A stretch of DNA of 64,000 bases. Origin: Stercorarius parasiticus (lineage: Eukaryota; Chordata; Aves; Charadriiformes; Stercorariidae). The translations under genes and the position numbers were made by a program. The notes under the pieces are model-generated. The model was not told where the DNA came from. It saw nothing but the letters and a program-made list of their open reading frames with translations, and made no database searches. Positions within the stretch are counted from its first letter, which is position 1. Each line of letters opens with the position of its first letter. The stretch lies in NCBI GenBank assembly GCA_013396915.1, contig VWZL01002055.1, positions 878,040-942,039 of the forward strand, given 5' to 3'. Of the stretch, positions 13,562 through 26,785 are shown one piece after another.

Positions 13562-16500
13562 CTTTCCAAGAACACATTGGCAGACAGTTTTATATCAATG
13601 ATAAATTGCACTAAACAAACTGAAAATAGCTTCTATATTTAATTGTCAAACTATGAAATTGTCTTATGCGAAGTATTTTTCCTTAAAAGGAATAACGTAA
13701 AGTGACAGAATAATAGAAGCCTAACATGTCATAAAGGACATAATAATTAGCCTACAGAAATCCAAACATCTTCAATACTATAGCATCTAGGAGCTGTAAA
13801 CAAATATGGGAACAACACTGTGCAAGAAGTATACAAAACACCATCACCAAGCTGATGGCACTGATGAATAAAAAAAGAAAGAAAGTACCCTTTCTGTAGC
13901 TCATTGTCAGCCTTCTAAACAAAGTATATTTATTCGTATTTGTGATTCTTAAGAGAAAAACTAATAAAACACATGAATATATGTATTTTTAAGCCTGTGG
14001 TGCTAAGTTTGAATTGTTGATTGCAGTGACTTTTCTCTGGCCTCCCAGAGAACTTGAGAACAATAACTGGTAGCTGTACCAGAGCCTTCTCAGCTGTACT
14101 TACAAGTTCAGTACCACAGCCTGCATGTTTCTTCATTGGAAGAACTTAACTCTACTTCTCAAAAAGAAGCTGTTCTACTAAAACGTTCAAGTTGATTACT
14201 CTGTGTTGCATTAAGGCATTTGGAATCAGAGAGCATATCTACCTGTCTCCCACTAGATACCCCCTGGCAAATCCACACGTACATACTGAGACCCAGCACA
14301 ACGTGAAGCAGGATCATCTTGTGACCCAACACAAAGCCTTGGCGTGCGCTGCACCTTTCAAGTTAGCTCAAGCACTTCTACAGCATTTCTAGTTCCCAGT
14401 GTGTTAGTTTTCTGCTCTGCTGTGTGGTATTTATTTATTGTAAACCTGATGTGATTTATTACCTTTTCCAAGAAAGGGCTGCTCAGTGTCCCCCACTACT
14501 AAAAAGTCTAAGTGATCAGGCCCAAGAAATTCTGCTGTCATTGACAGCTTCAGTTCACAACAACTCATGTGATTACAGCAAGAATGCTAAGCACTAACAA
14601 GCAACAGGTGAACTTAAAAGGTCTAAACACTATTTAATATAAGAATAGAGATATTCCAAATTAACAGCTACTCTTGAAAGCTTTGGCTTCACTTTCCACA
14701 GTAGAAGCGTTCTGCTGCTTCTCCTCAAGGGACAGGGAACCAAATGCAGCCCTCCAAGCAAGCTCTTCTGTGACAAGGGTTGGTATTTCAATCAGGACAC
14801 AGGCTCTAAGATTCTGAGATTTAAAAGTAATTTATTTTTTTTTAGTGAATTAGAACGCAAGTACTGCATTTCATAAGAAATTAGGGGTTAGAAGTTAGTA
14901 TGTAAAAGAAAAAATTGGTGTCCTTTAGTTCACTTAGACCACTTCTAGTTAACAAGACCAATGTCATCTTGAAAAACAAAAACAAAGTGCTGGGGCTGCA
15001 CTTGGGTAAATGTAGCCTTTAAAAAAGGCATAATTTTTTAAAGGCCTCTGAACACATACTTTTCAACTGGCATACAAAAGGCAAATTGAATATCCTGTGT
15101 ACTCATGTTTTAAAGAGGTATGTAGAGTTTTGTGTGAGTGAGCAGGTACAGCCAGGGATGTTCAGAACGTGTGAACATCAGTTGAGACTGAGAAGCTGGG
15201 CTATTCAATACACTATTACAACATGACAAACCTATTATCTTATGATTAAACTATAATACCTCCTCCTTTTTCTTGATGGAATTACCATGATGCACTTCTA
15301 ATTAGGATCCCTGGTTCCTTAAAGTAGATAAGGCATACATAAAATTGTGTGCTCTAGGAAAGCCTTTTTGACAGATGTGCTAGATTAGATCAAGCAGAGC
15401 GCCTTCTGACTGTCGCTACAAACAAAAACATTTAAAGGAGCACATATTCCAGGGTCACATAAAAATAAATATTGTCTCTTAATACCTGTTAAACTTGGCT
15501 AGTACAAAAGGTTTTGGATAACATAAATTGAGTATTTTTATTTGTATTAATATGTAATACTTATATTTAATGGTCTATTGTTATAATATATAAATGGAGC
15601 TTAAACGTGCATATCATGATAAGACATTATTAACTATACTGTAACTGCTTTGTCAGGCACTAATTTGCATTTAATAATTTCAGTCATTTTGTTACTCAGA
15701 ATTTGTATTTTCTTTTTTGGGTTCTTTTAGTCCCCTGCTCCTCTGAGCTTAGGTTATTTTTTCAATGCACCAAACTGTTGGGATATAATGGTTAAATAAT
15801 GTGAAATTGCATCGATGCCAGTGAAATAAAAGTGAGTTTTACAAAACCAAGTTCCTTCCCTGAACATAATAACAGTAAATTTCTAGTGTCCTGTAGTGCA
15901 ATATCCATTAGATTTATTATGTTGCAATTCCCAATCCCACTAGTTCTGCCTGAGGGTGAGTATATTACATTTCATCACAGTTTCATTTTCTCCTACAGAT
16001 GAGAAATGGGAATGCTATTGCAGTTATGTAGCATGCATGTGTTAAATCTGATCTCTAATAAAATCAAACACATCACAACTCACAGCACTTTAGCACAGCA
16101 TCGGCAAAATGAAACACCATCTGTCATCATGTAGAGACTGCCTTATTGTAACACAAAATCAAACTGCTCAGTGTGAACATTGTTATTTAATAAATGGGTA
16201 AATGGAAACTGATAATTATGATCTTATTTATTTTAAATGACTGGTTAAAGCTACAAAAAATGTGTTATAACTTATCAATTAGATGTATGGACATTACACT
16301 AACACTGAGAGCAAACATCCATAAGCCAAGTCAAAATTTTAAATGCATTTAGGAAAAGAGCAAAATAACTATGCGACACATACACTTACAACAAAGACCT
16401 GCCAAAACGTAGGCTAAGGTTAGGAACTGATGAAACAAGAATTCATTGTCTGTATTAATGACACAATTGTAGTTTCTGATACAAAACCAGCTGAAGACTA

Positions 16501-17309
16501 TGTTATTAAAGAATAGTTACTTGTAACAAGCTGGAAAGTTTAAAGACAAAATGAGCATCCTGCTCTGGTCTGAACGGATTGCAGGGCTAAAGGTTAGTCA
16601 TCATCCCAATGCAAGCTGGGCTTCCAGGAGCTTCTCGTTTGGCCATTTTAATTCAAATCGGAGCGAAGAAGGATGCGACGTATTTGCTGTTAGCATGAAT
16701 TAACTGCCTTAAGGAAAAAAAGCATTTGTCAGCTAAACTGTTCCTTCCAATTGGCAACAACACGTAAAACAAGATTTCAGGTTTATAATTACAAGAATCT
16801 GGATTTGACAATTTAAATGCCAGATTCTAGTTATACAGGTTTGTTTTGCTATTAAAACAAAAACCTGAGTCATTTATCTTTAAAAAGGGATCTTCACACA
16901 CAGAATACGTAGTTTTCAAAGAGCTGTTACTGTACCTGCAAAGACAATAACGTGTTCTGACAAAACCTTAACACTCCCATTGCCCTCATCCCATATTTAA
17001 AGGGCTCATGAGCCCAGTAAGGTGTCAACACAAATGCAGTAGGCACTGACGTGGTCTGGGGTCTAAGGGAGCAAACAGAATGCCAGTAAAAGCTCACGTG
17101 TTTATGAACGCGAGAATTTTCTCCATTCCATTTATATTGTACCATGACTTTAACAATCATTAGCAGTTCAGTAGAAGTGCCCCATACGACGTAGACATTT
17201 ATGATTATTTTGCTGATATTATTATAAAACTTAAACATATCAAAGAATTTATCAGCTATTCTGTTTCAGATTTTGTTTCTTCAAGGTTTGGGTTGTTTTT
17301 TGGTTTCCC
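13562..17309. other. Non-genic AT-rich DNA
   Basis: No supported gene. A perfect octamer ATTTGCAT (POU-type motif) lies at 15663-15670 inside an AT-rich stretch. The stretch 16040-16240 has an even, information-rich look but no diagnostic feature. A minus-strand frame of 103 codons at 16927-17238 has no recognisable domain and is treated as chance. Confidence 0.55.
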
Positions 17310-17331
17310 TTTTTTTTTTTTTTTTTTTTTT
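17310..17331. repeat. Poly-T run, 22 nt
   Basis: An uninterrupted run of 22 T, the longest homopolymer I noticed. It could be the reverse-strand poly-A tail of a decayed retroposed sequence, but I see no target-site duplication or recognisable body next to it. Confidence 0.85.
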
Positions 17332-18999
17332 AAATAGTGTTTGCCTTAAAAAAATTAGAAAAAAAGCCATCACTGTCTCCTGTTGTGAATATGTAATTTT
17401 TGGAGCTAGTATCTAAAATGGGTCCAGGCCATGCACAGAAATCCATTACTTTACAGTAAAAATCGGATCTATATGCAGGGTTATAGTTTATGTTCCACTG
17501 ATTAGGATTGCAGGTATAATTTAAAAAAATTAACAGACCAACATATATAGTCTTAAATAAAATTCTCAACGTTTAGGACGTTAAGAATCAAGGCAGTTAT
17601 TTCTTCTTTGGGTTGCCCTGTTGTTCTTAGGCCTCAAAACACATACGTATGTCATACGGAAATACCTATCAGGCAAGACCCCAATAAAACTTAGGCGCCA
17701 AGTGGTAAACTAAAAACAGTAAGTGTCTTTTATCCTGCAAATTCTCAAGGCACCGTACGATATAGTCATTTACCTACCACTGAAATGCAGCCACTTGCAG
17801 TGAGAAACACAGCAGCTGTTTAACAGCCCCCATTAACACTACACAGCAGTCTAGGACAGGCGGCAAGGAAGAATACCCTATTGAGATGAAAGTGGAAAGA
17901 GAAATTACAAAATCTAACTATAATTACCAAGGTTGGATTTGGGCCAGGAAACAGTCACTACGGCATCTTGAATAACCACAATAAGTCTGCAACTTGGTTT
18001 TATAGCTCAGCCAGGAGATGGCATCTCAATCAGCACAGAGCTAAGACCATATTGGGACACTGCTTTTAGTGTAGAGCAAAAGGGAAATATTAAGGCTGGA
18101 GTACCAGCTTTATGCGTAGTTGTCATGGTTCTTCTTGGCTAAAATTAGATCTTGAACATTAATTTAATGTAGAGTTTTTGTGTTGATTATATCAGATTAG
18201 GAAATTATACAATCGTATGAGGCTTTTGAGAATACTGAAATATTCTGCGCACAGGGAACACTGATATACTTTCCGTATGTGCTTCATTTATTAAAGCACT
18301 TATACGAGGGGGCCCTTAGAGAAGGAACATCTTTCCAGGGAGACTCGGGAGGTTTGGTTGCTAGGAAGTTACATATGCTTCTGTTTTTAATGAGATTTAA
18401 AGTATCATGCATTATATATTATTTTCTACATTTAGGATGTTCACCATTATTTGGCTTATTTTGTACTTCATTTTGCATTTCTGGCATGTAATCTCTCTGC
18501 ATACAAAACACCTTTTATAAAGAATTCCCTGAGAAATTTCTGAGAGATTACATTTCACATCTTTTCCTCAAAAAAGAAAGCTCATATAGCTTTATCCTTT
18601 ATTGACATGTCTGCTGCAGGCATTCATTCATCGAGAATTTGTTTCTACCAACTTAAAAAGAATTAATCTTGGCCCAGTAACTATTAATGTGGATACTCTG
18701 TGCCTCCTATCCATTTTCTTCTGTTGTATATAATACGAATCCTGCTAGCTTTATTTTCAGACGAGATGTTTAAAGTCTGCAGGTTTTATTTCCCAGAAAA
18801 TTACAGAGGTAGTGTTTAAAGAGAATTTTTATAAGAATTAAATGCTCAGCTCCTCTTACTTTTAAACATTAAATAAAGTGACGGATATTACACAAAAGAA
18901 AATTTGAAAACTATTTAGTTTTAACTGCCCATCGTAGGAAAGTAAATCATTATGTAAGTGCACAGCAAAGCCAGCTTTTTACATGGTCTTCTCTTCATT
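17332..18999. other. Non-genic DNA
   Basis: No supported gene or repeat. Short frames only, up to about 80 codons, with no recognisable motif. Confidence 0.55.
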
Positions 19000-19004
19000 T
19001 ACAT

Positions 19005-19115
19005 AATAAGTGATGCTAATCAAAGGTCAAAAAATGGCAGCAAACATTTCTGTTGAAATTAGAGACTGATAAGCCAAATTATGACATTCATTTTAGTTTA
19101 AGGAACTGTTTTGAT
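19005..19115. promoter_or_regulatory. Candidate regulatory stretch (TCF/LEF, NR motifs)
   Basis: An ATCAAAGG (TCF/LEF-type) site at 19019-19026 overlaps CAAAGGTCA (19021-19029), which contains an AGGTCA nuclear-receptor half-site. Several ATTA-like cores follow closely. The motifs are visible. That the stretch is an enhancer is inference from motif density alone, and such sites also occur by chance. Confidence 0.2.
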
Positions 19116-19960
19116 CTGCAAATAATTTTCAATAGATTTCAAAACTGCACATTTAATATTCATCGAAGATGATAGGATGTGCTTTTCACCAGCTCCTTGT
19201 ACTAGTACTGGATTTCCACCACGCTTAGATCACATGTAGAAAGAAGTACAGCTATTTCAGTATTCTAACTTTAAACACAATTTGCAAGGTATGAAAATGG
19301 TAGTTGATTAGTTGTCGTACAAGTTGTACAAATATTCAAGGTGCAATAATAGATACTCAAACCACTGCAGTATGGGCATAACTGTTATTCATCAATGAAA
19401 TCTTATCACTCTTCTCTCTAGTAGTTCCTGTCCTGCTCCACACTTCACAAAGAAACTGCAATTTCTCCTTTCTCTCCATTACATACATTACAGCCTCAGT
19501 AGGTATCCGTGTTGCTAAATCAAGCATCATTCGTGTCTAGTTACCAAGATCTAAAAACCAAGTGAAATTTCTGCAATAGGGGCTTAGCAGGGCTAAATTT
19601 CTCTGCAGTGTGTACACCTGTACCTTGCCAACTTCGCAGTAAACCGGATTCTTGAGCAAAGCATTACAAAATGTTCAAGCTTTGGGGCTGACAGCTTCAT
19701 ATACATGAGGCCACATCTTTAAGTTATTAGGTATCTAAGGATGCAGGCATGACCCATACTGTATTTTCCCAAATTCTCAAAGGGAGCATCTAAGAAATTT
19801 GCAATTTGCCAGGTAACTGACTAATGAAGCTAAACTGTTTTTTATCTGAGGGAAGAAGAGGAAGATGACTGGAAAAAGACAAGCCTAAACAAATGCTGTG
19901 CATTAGTGTTATTTCTAAAGGAGCCATCAATATAGGATCAGTAATAAATCCTCTAGGACT
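19116..19960. other. Non-genic DNA
   Basis: No gene or recognisable repeat seen. Confidence 0.55.
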
Positions 19961-19961
19961 T

Positions 19962-20044
19962 GGGGGCGGGGGAGCGGAGGGGAGGAGGTGTGCTTGGTTT
20001 GTTTTGTTTTGATTGGTTTGGGGTTTGGGGTTGGTGGTTTGGGG
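19962..20044 (+). repeat. G-rich / GT-rich low-complexity block
   Basis: A G-rich head (19962-19988, with G runs of 5, 5 and 4) is followed by a T/G stretch and then three GGGG runs with GG pairs between (20020-20044). Both ends have quadruplex-forming potential, although neither gives four clean runs of three or more G. The 60-codon frame across it is low complexity (Gly/Trp/Phe-rich) and not a protein. Confidence 0.7.
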
Positions 20045-20439
20045 TTTATATCCAGCACTTTAAATGCACTTATCTGTTTAAGATCAAGATGAGACTAAGT
20101 GGGAAGCACAACTCTCCTCTACAAATTACAGAAGAGGCTTAGATATGAACCATATAATCCAAACCTATTTCTACAGTTTTGTCCCAGTTTAGGAAAGAAT
20201 CTAATTTCCACTTAGCAGATATGCGGTTGAATTTTCCACAAAATACTACAGTGCGATTTTATATCCAAGCAGAGAAAACAAAATCCTATAAAGTATTTAC
20301 ATGATATTCCCACAGAAACATAACCAGAATTCAATCACCTTGTTTTACTTCAATCCTTGAAAGAAAACAAACAACAAGCAACAACTATGATCTGGCAGCT
20401 ACCCAGATGCTTGACAAAATGGATTCATTTCCTAATTAT

Positions 20440-20960
20440 AACCTAATAATATCAGATTGTAATTATCTAGATCATCCCATTTACCCTTTTTTTAAATATT
20501 GGAAGAACATTGTCTTTCTTGCACTCATATGAAATCTCCTCTGTTACAAGACTTACTGAAAATCAAAATTGATTATTCAGGAAGCTTCCCAGTTGGATTT
20601 AAAACTCTGAACTGATTTTAAGATATCTACTTTACTTTAAGATATCTTTAGTAACTCTTCATTATCATTTGCAATTCTTCCTTAAACCAAACCTAACAGT
20701 ATTTCCTTATCACCATATGATGAATACATTATCTTTTTCTTCCCTAAGTAGAAAAATTCTGATCAACAGCAGTTCTATCGTTTCCATCTCATAGCGGCTC
20801 AATGCCTTTTGTTAGTCTACTGATTATTCCTAATTCGTCCTTTCTTATGGTCTATAGCTCTACTGTCTTCGAATCATTTGTCAATTTGCTTTCCTTACAG
20901 TTTCGCAGCACTTACCTTCTTATTTGTCATATTATTTGTTCTATCTTTATACTTGCTTTC
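20440..20960 (-). mobile_element. Ancient LINE fragment (reverse orientation)
   Basis: The plus strand matches, in long ordered stretches, the reverse complement of an old amniote LINE segment known to me from turtle and crocodile genomes. Landmarks are 'TTTAAATATTGG' (about 20492), 'AAGACTTACTGAAAATCAA' (about 20549), 'ACCATATGATGAATACAT' (about 20713) and 'TTCTATCGTTTCCATCT' (about 20773). Many point changes and small indels show great age, and no frame survives. I place it in the CR1/L3-like group from memory. The exact family and ends need a repeat-library search. Confidence 0.5.
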
Positions 20961-22149
20961 ACATCTTAAAGACAGGTTAATATTGCAGATAGTAATGCCA
21001 TTTCTCTTGAATGCAGCTTTCGGCCATTCTAGAAAAACGTTCTAAGGAACAGTTTCTCAGTCCATCATCCTATATTACTGAAACTCTTCTCAAGCAAATT
21101 GAGATGGTTATCCAAAACTGCAGTCAAATATTACAAACCAGTTTTATTAAGAAAGCACACTAGTGTGTTTTAGGAAGAGGAAAATTTATTTGTATTCATA
21201 ACGAATCTCTTTTAGGAAGGGGTAAAAACAGTAAAAAACAAACTTAAAGACGTGAAAAATTTCTATCCGATGTGTATATTCAATAACACTGTCCAATATC
21301 GCTTTATCCTTTGGCTGCTAAGAATTAGAACTAGCCAAGGAGTAGCCTCTTTGTCCTTCTTGCTCCTCTCTGGTTAACTATGGGTTCCTATTCTTTGAAC
21401 CAAGGCGTGCAGTGCTTCCCAAACCTGCTTACCTGGCCTTCCTTACCAGCTCTGCTGCACCTGCCTGCTTCCATTTTCCATTTAAAAACTTTAGTTTTCT
21501 AATAAGATGCTCACGTTTACAGCCATTTCTTTTTTTTTTTCCAGGCAAAAACCATGACATATTCAGTGAACACCCCAACACTGATTTATTTACAATTAGC
21601 AAGGTAACAGGTACAAAAATTACATGGAGAAAAGCTTCTGACACTCTAAGTTCTAGCGTCTGCCCCTCCTGATCATCTGTCTCCAAAACACGTGGAAAAC
21701 AATATGCAAATTTGAACTTCAAGACTCAGTTTATGCCTGGCCTGGAACACATTCAAATGCTGGGCCCTACCTTTCATTTTATAGCAGGTAAGAGGGCACA
21801 GATTATGGTATCTACATATTACAACAGCCGAGGTACTAAAATATCCTGTTACAAATATCTCATGGGCAATTTGGTATCTTAATTGCTTGATATGTGACAG
21901 GCAGTCAGCATTTCTATTGTTTTATCATCACAGTGACAAGGAAAAACTTTAAAGGGTTTTAAACCAGCACCTGCTCCTGCCTCTGCTACGACACTGCAAA
22001 GAGCCGATACAAGTCAAGGAGAATATATGAAGTGGCTTTTGATTGTCAGATTCCTGTTTTGTTCTGAAAAACAGAAGCTTAATAAAATTTCATACCAAAA
22101 GCTGGTATCAGTTGCACTTAGTCTGTTACACAGTCACACTATGCATTTG
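20961..22149. other. Non-genic DNA
   Basis: No supported gene. Two antisense-overlapping frames at 21412-21722 (86 and 97 codons) cover the same moderately GC-rich 300 bp. Neither shows a domain, and overlapping open frames on both strands usually reflect composition. Confidence 0.55.
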
Positions 22150-22720
22150 GAGTACCACGGGATAAAGCCCTGAAAGAGGGACTCAAGAAAGCTGGTTAAT
22201 ATTCAAGGATCACCTCCTCCAAGCTCAGGAGCAATGCATCCCAACAAAGAGGACATCAGGCAAAAACACCAGGACATGTGCATGGATGAACAAGGATCTC
22301 TTGGACAATCTCAAACAGAAAAAGGAAGCCTACAGCGGGTGGAAGCAAGGACAGGTAGCCAATACAGAGAAATTGTCTGAGCAGCCAGGGATCAGGTTAG
22401 GAGCTAAAGCCCAGATAGAATTAAATCTGGACAGGGATATCAAGGGCAACAAGAAAAGCTTCTACAGGTATGTCAGTGACAAAAGGAAGACTAGGGAAAA
22501 CATGGGCCCACTCTGGAAGGAAATGAGAGACCTGGTAACTCAGGATATGGAGAAGGCCGAGGTATACTCAATGACTTTTTTTTGCCTCGGTCTACACTGA
22601 CAAGTGCTATACCCATGCCACCCAAGTTCACAGAAGGCAAAGGCAACAACTGGGAGAAAGAAGAACCGCCCACTGCAGGAGAAGATCCTGTGTGAGACCA
22701 TCTGAGGAAGCTGAAAATGC
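22150..22720 (+). mobile_element. CR1 LINE fragment, ORF2 interior
   Basis: The nucleotide sequence follows the CR1 ORF2 linker between the endonuclease and reverse-transcriptase domains, with long near-identical stretches. The 104-codon frame at 22286-22600 holds recognisable blocks: '[14 protein letters not shown]', '[20 protein letters not shown]' and '[17 protein letters not shown]'. Between the first two blocks the peptide is out of the family frame, because a small deletion near 22360 is cancelled by a second indel near 22400. A further insertion after 'EKAEV' (about 22563) ends the frame. The copy lacks the 5' part, as most CR1 copies do. It also lacks the reverse transcriptase and the 3' end, so it was cut by a later deletion. 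It is non-functional. Confidence 0.9.
22286..22600 (+). pseudogene. CR1 ORF2 remnant, 104 codons
   Basis: An open remnant of the CR1 ORF2 polyprotein, from the region just before the reverse-transcriptase fingers. It has no catalytic residues of either enzyme domain. The apparent start Met is internal to the family sequence ('WMNK' in intact copies), so it is not a real initiator. Two compensating indels keep it open. It should not be annotated as a cellular gene. Confidence 0.85.
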
Positions 22721-25267
22721 CTTGTGCCCTATTCCTGGAGTTCAACACCGTTCCTTGGCAATGCAGTTTCTATAAAATTACTATATAGAATCTTAAAGGA
22801 AAGTTGCACTGCCTCTGCTTGTTTATTCTGAAGTCTCAAAAAATGACTTTTTTTCCCTACATACAGTAGAGCATAAAAAAAATTTCTTCCACATAGTGAA
22901 CAAACAGAAAAATAGCCAGTTTGGGCCACAACAGTGAAAAGAATAACCCAACAGTAAGAACTGCTACAGTGTAAGCCCGGCCTTACTAGTGGTGCTTTAG
23001 TACCTCACTATCTTACTAGAGAATTCTTTTCTCATTATGATTGCTTTTGCTGGAATGGTCAAGTGTGCATAACACACTCTAAAGACTTCTCATAATACCC
23101 TAATTTTAAGTCGATGACTACCTACAGTGTTCTCCTCTTCATTTCTAAAAACCTCCCTTAAAATGCTTGATACTCAAATGGACAAGTTTATTGTGCAGTT
23201 GGAGTTGCATCAAAATGATTTCTACTTTTGTTTGATTCAAATGAAGGAAATTACTATTTTTATTTAAGAAAATACAGTGCTTTAGTGCATTCTTTTATAG
23301 GTAAAACATTGGCAATAGCTCTACAGGTTTGGAAGTACAGAAAATACTGTTGAAAAACATAATGTTGTAACGCTACTTTTACAACACCTCCTTATTTGCA
23401 AGTTTAGCTTTCAGAAGCTGTTTGAAAAATTTAATTTAGAAACTTTATGCAGTATGAATTGTCCCTGGAAGTTTTCATGTGTTTAATTTTAGAAGTTTAG
23501 CACTAATAGAAGAGGCTTAAGACACTAGAGCCTTACAGATTCTGCTGAAGTTGTCTCTTCCAAGGACATGAATGCTGCTAAGAGATAAACCCTTGAGTTT
23601 CCCCACAACACCCATTTCAGCTATTGGGAATTTCAGGATATTCAAGGATGAGATGGAGTCATCAACAGAGATTTGAATCATTTCTAGGTACCATAAAGAG
23701 AACCAAAGATGGCTTATGCATGACTGAGAAGATTTGATGGCCTGGGAGACAGGAACACTAGCATTGTCATTCTTGCGCATGGGGTTTCTCAAACTAGCAG
23801 CCTTTAGGCAAAAGGAGATATACAGAATACTGCGACCATATTTTGTCTTTTGAAGACAGATTCAGAATATATAAGCCCAATGCCACCTTACAGTAGAAAC
23901 ACTCAGCAAAACTTAATGAGAACGCAAAAGCACTGTATTCTCCAGCCAGTTAAACTGAGATTAATCATAGCATTTATAAGATGATTCCTTCCGTACTCCC
24001 TGTAATCTCCCTTCCATGCCTGCCTTCTCTACATCTTCTACCTGCTTGCGTAGACAGAAAGTCTTCCCTGATGTGGACAAAATATATCATGTTATTTTTT
24101 GAACTCTTACCTGGGGATAAGCTTTTGCAAAAAGCTGGACACTGCAACATTAGCTAAACTGTGGAGTCAAGCCGATGTCAGGAGGGTGAGCTTTTCAGAG
24201 GTATGTCCCAGCACTGATAAAGCCTGGCTGAGCAGTGCCAGTATCCTATCACTGGCATTGTGAACTCGGGTTGCTCTTGATAAGCATACTTGTCAGCTGT
24301 TATCAATACAGGAAAATCTAGACAAGACATACAGAATAACTGAAGCCTTGAGGATCAAGACTTTAACTAGGTCAGTATTCTGGGATCAAGAGAGAGAATA
24401 AGAGCATTTAAGAACAGGTAATAAATCTGGCTGTGGCTGGGGAGATTGTTAGCATTGAGTGCTGGTTTCCAGCCACTGGGCAAACTGGAAAATCTCAAGA
24501 GTTGCCTTCACTGAAGCTCTAAATATCTTCATCAGCAGAACGACCACTTCTGATAAACTATTGAGTCACAAATCGCTTCAGAAAAACTATGCACAACATT
24601 CTAACCTAGGGGGGGAAAAGTCTCAGTGGTAACTATGATGAGGTTTGGTTTATTGTTGTTTTTTTTCCCCCCAGGAAACCCTCAACTTTCCTTTAAACTT
24701 GAAGGCACAGCAATGTGCTTGGGAACAGCTGCTGTCTAAAGCCTAACATCCTTCCAATAATAAACGGGACTATGAAACATGATACAATCTGCAAAGTGCA
24801 AACTAAAGTGTATCCCATACTATTAGAACCTTTCCTTTAAAATTTAAAGGAAATTTTGTCACTCCAGTATTCAGCCTTGGCATTTTAATATGTTGTTATT
24901 TTCTGATTACAATACAAACAGAAATAAAACTTATTTATGGCTACTGCCACCGTGAACTGTTTCCTATTTAGAACTTCACAGTGGTAGCAGGAGACAATTC
25001 AAATTCTATAAGCATTCATAGAAATACCAACCAACCACCATATGATGTATACAAGTTATTTCTTTGTGCATTCAGTTTCTCCTTAATTTCAAACTTCGTT
25101 GTTAAAATTAAATTTAAATGACAATAGCAACTGCTGTCATTGCTTTTTATCCTGTTTGTGTTTCCAAAGCTCGGTCTCAGTAACTTTGGTATTTGCTCTC
25201 TGACACTTATTTCTCCTGTAACACTGACAAATATGAACTTTGTGCTCCTGACACCCTCCAACATATG
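22721..25267. other. Non-genic DNA
   Basis: No supported gene. The stretch 24.0-24.6 kb is a little less AT-rich than its flanks but has no open frame of note. A 91-codon minus-strand frame at 23517-23792 shows no recognisable motif. Confidence 0.55.
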
Positions 25268-25375
25268 GAAATATTATCTCAATTTAAAAACTGGGAAACT
25301 GAAGCTGAAAGAGATTTAACTAAAAGTTACCCTGAAAATCTACATTAACATCAAAAATTAAACCCAATGCTCAGA
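25268..25375 (-). mobile_element. MIR-like SINE fragment
   Basis: The plus strand reads 'CTGGGAAACTGAAGCTGAAA' then 'GAGATTTAACTAAAAGTTAC' and, near the end, 'AAACCCAATGCTC'. This is the reverse complement of the MIR core ('gaaactgaggcacagagaggttaag...acttgccc'), with moderate divergence. MIR copies are old and sparse in birds. The family name is recalled, not searched, and the ends are approximate. Confidence 0.6.
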
Positions 25376-26785
25376 AAACATAGTATGGGGATGATATCAG
25401 AACACAGATAAATAAAAAGATAATGCCATAAACACAAAACCATCCTAGCTGCAGGTAGAATATTTACTGTTTGACCTACAGCTCACACATTCCACTGTCA
25501 CACATAAATCACATTTTTGCGATACAGGGAGATTTCACTTGCAATTGCAGTAAAACCTCATTAAAATGAACTGGTAGACACAGAATATTTCTATCTTACA
25601 GAAAATTGGTGAAAAGCCAAGAAAAAATTCCTTGCCCACACTTTATATTCAAAGATTTCCAACCACTCGAGCTGTAATATTTATGCTGTACATATAGAAA
25701 GATAGATACGTCCAAGCTGTAGAACACAAAGTCAATATCTTTCCCATATACAACAAAATAAGCCACGTCTGCAGATGCCTGCATGCACTTTTGCACACTG
25801 ATTTACAGTTAAACTGCCACCACAGAAAACTGAAATAATAACTCCTGAAGCACAGCTTACATTTTTCCCCACTAGTTTCTTGAAAGGTGGCTATCAATTC
25901 CCCTCAGAGGATACTTGATGGAAAGGCAAACTGGTTATTTTTGTAAATTGATAAACTCATGATAAGCCATCTTCCCTCAATTACCAGTAACACGTACTGT
26001 ACATTTAATTTGGTTCATTGCTTGGAACAGAGTTAAAGAATAGCAACTACAACTACCTTCTCACATAAATTTATTACATCACAAAACTATTCATTTTCTT
26101 CTAGTACCATAATCCCAGCAGCTTTCACAAGCACTAAGTCAGTTTTAATTAAAACAAACAAAGCTTATTATTCCAGCAAGGGATGCCTTTTTAGCTGAAG
26201 TGTTCAGCTTCAGTCTGTCCCTGGCAGAAAGGACCCTTTTTGCAGGAATATGTGTTTGCTTTCTCAGAAGAAAGCACCTTTTGGGGATGAAGTTACAAAT
26301 TTTGAACAACTGAAAAGTTGACATTGGTGCTCTGTTCTCATTATGCCTGCAAGTGTGGTACTACTGCTTGGGGACTACAAGCACAGAAGGGAAATGGTGA
26401 CAGCAGGATGTTGTGAGAAGACACTATCAATTTGTGGAAATCACTTCTTTCTGTGAAGCAGGAACTGCTTTCCCCTCTCTGAGTGTCCCCAGTTGGAGAA
26501 GATCAACATCTGAAAAACCACAGACTGCACACTTACATTCTTAAAATATATTTTAAAATAAATACTTAGTACCCCTTACTGGTTTGCTGTCAGAAGAGCC
26601 CCCTCAGCCTACAGCAGATGTAGGGCTCTCGGCTCCCCAGCCCTCAGTTAAGGATTCGGCCACCATGTCAAATTGTGATTTTCATGACTGGATTAAAGAC
26701 TTTTTCCTTGGTGGCAGGTTGCATTTTGGAGCATTTCAGCAAAAGTACATCTTGTGACTACATCTACATAAATTATTTCATATTG
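25376..26785. other. Non-genic DNA
   Basis: No supported gene or repeat. The part from 26.2 kb on becomes less AT-rich towards the 26.8-27.7 kb open frame. Confidence 0.5.

Noticed and set aside
21412..21722. Antisense-overlapping frames of 86 and 97 codons
   Set aside because: Open on both strands over the same bases, with no motif or supporting signals.
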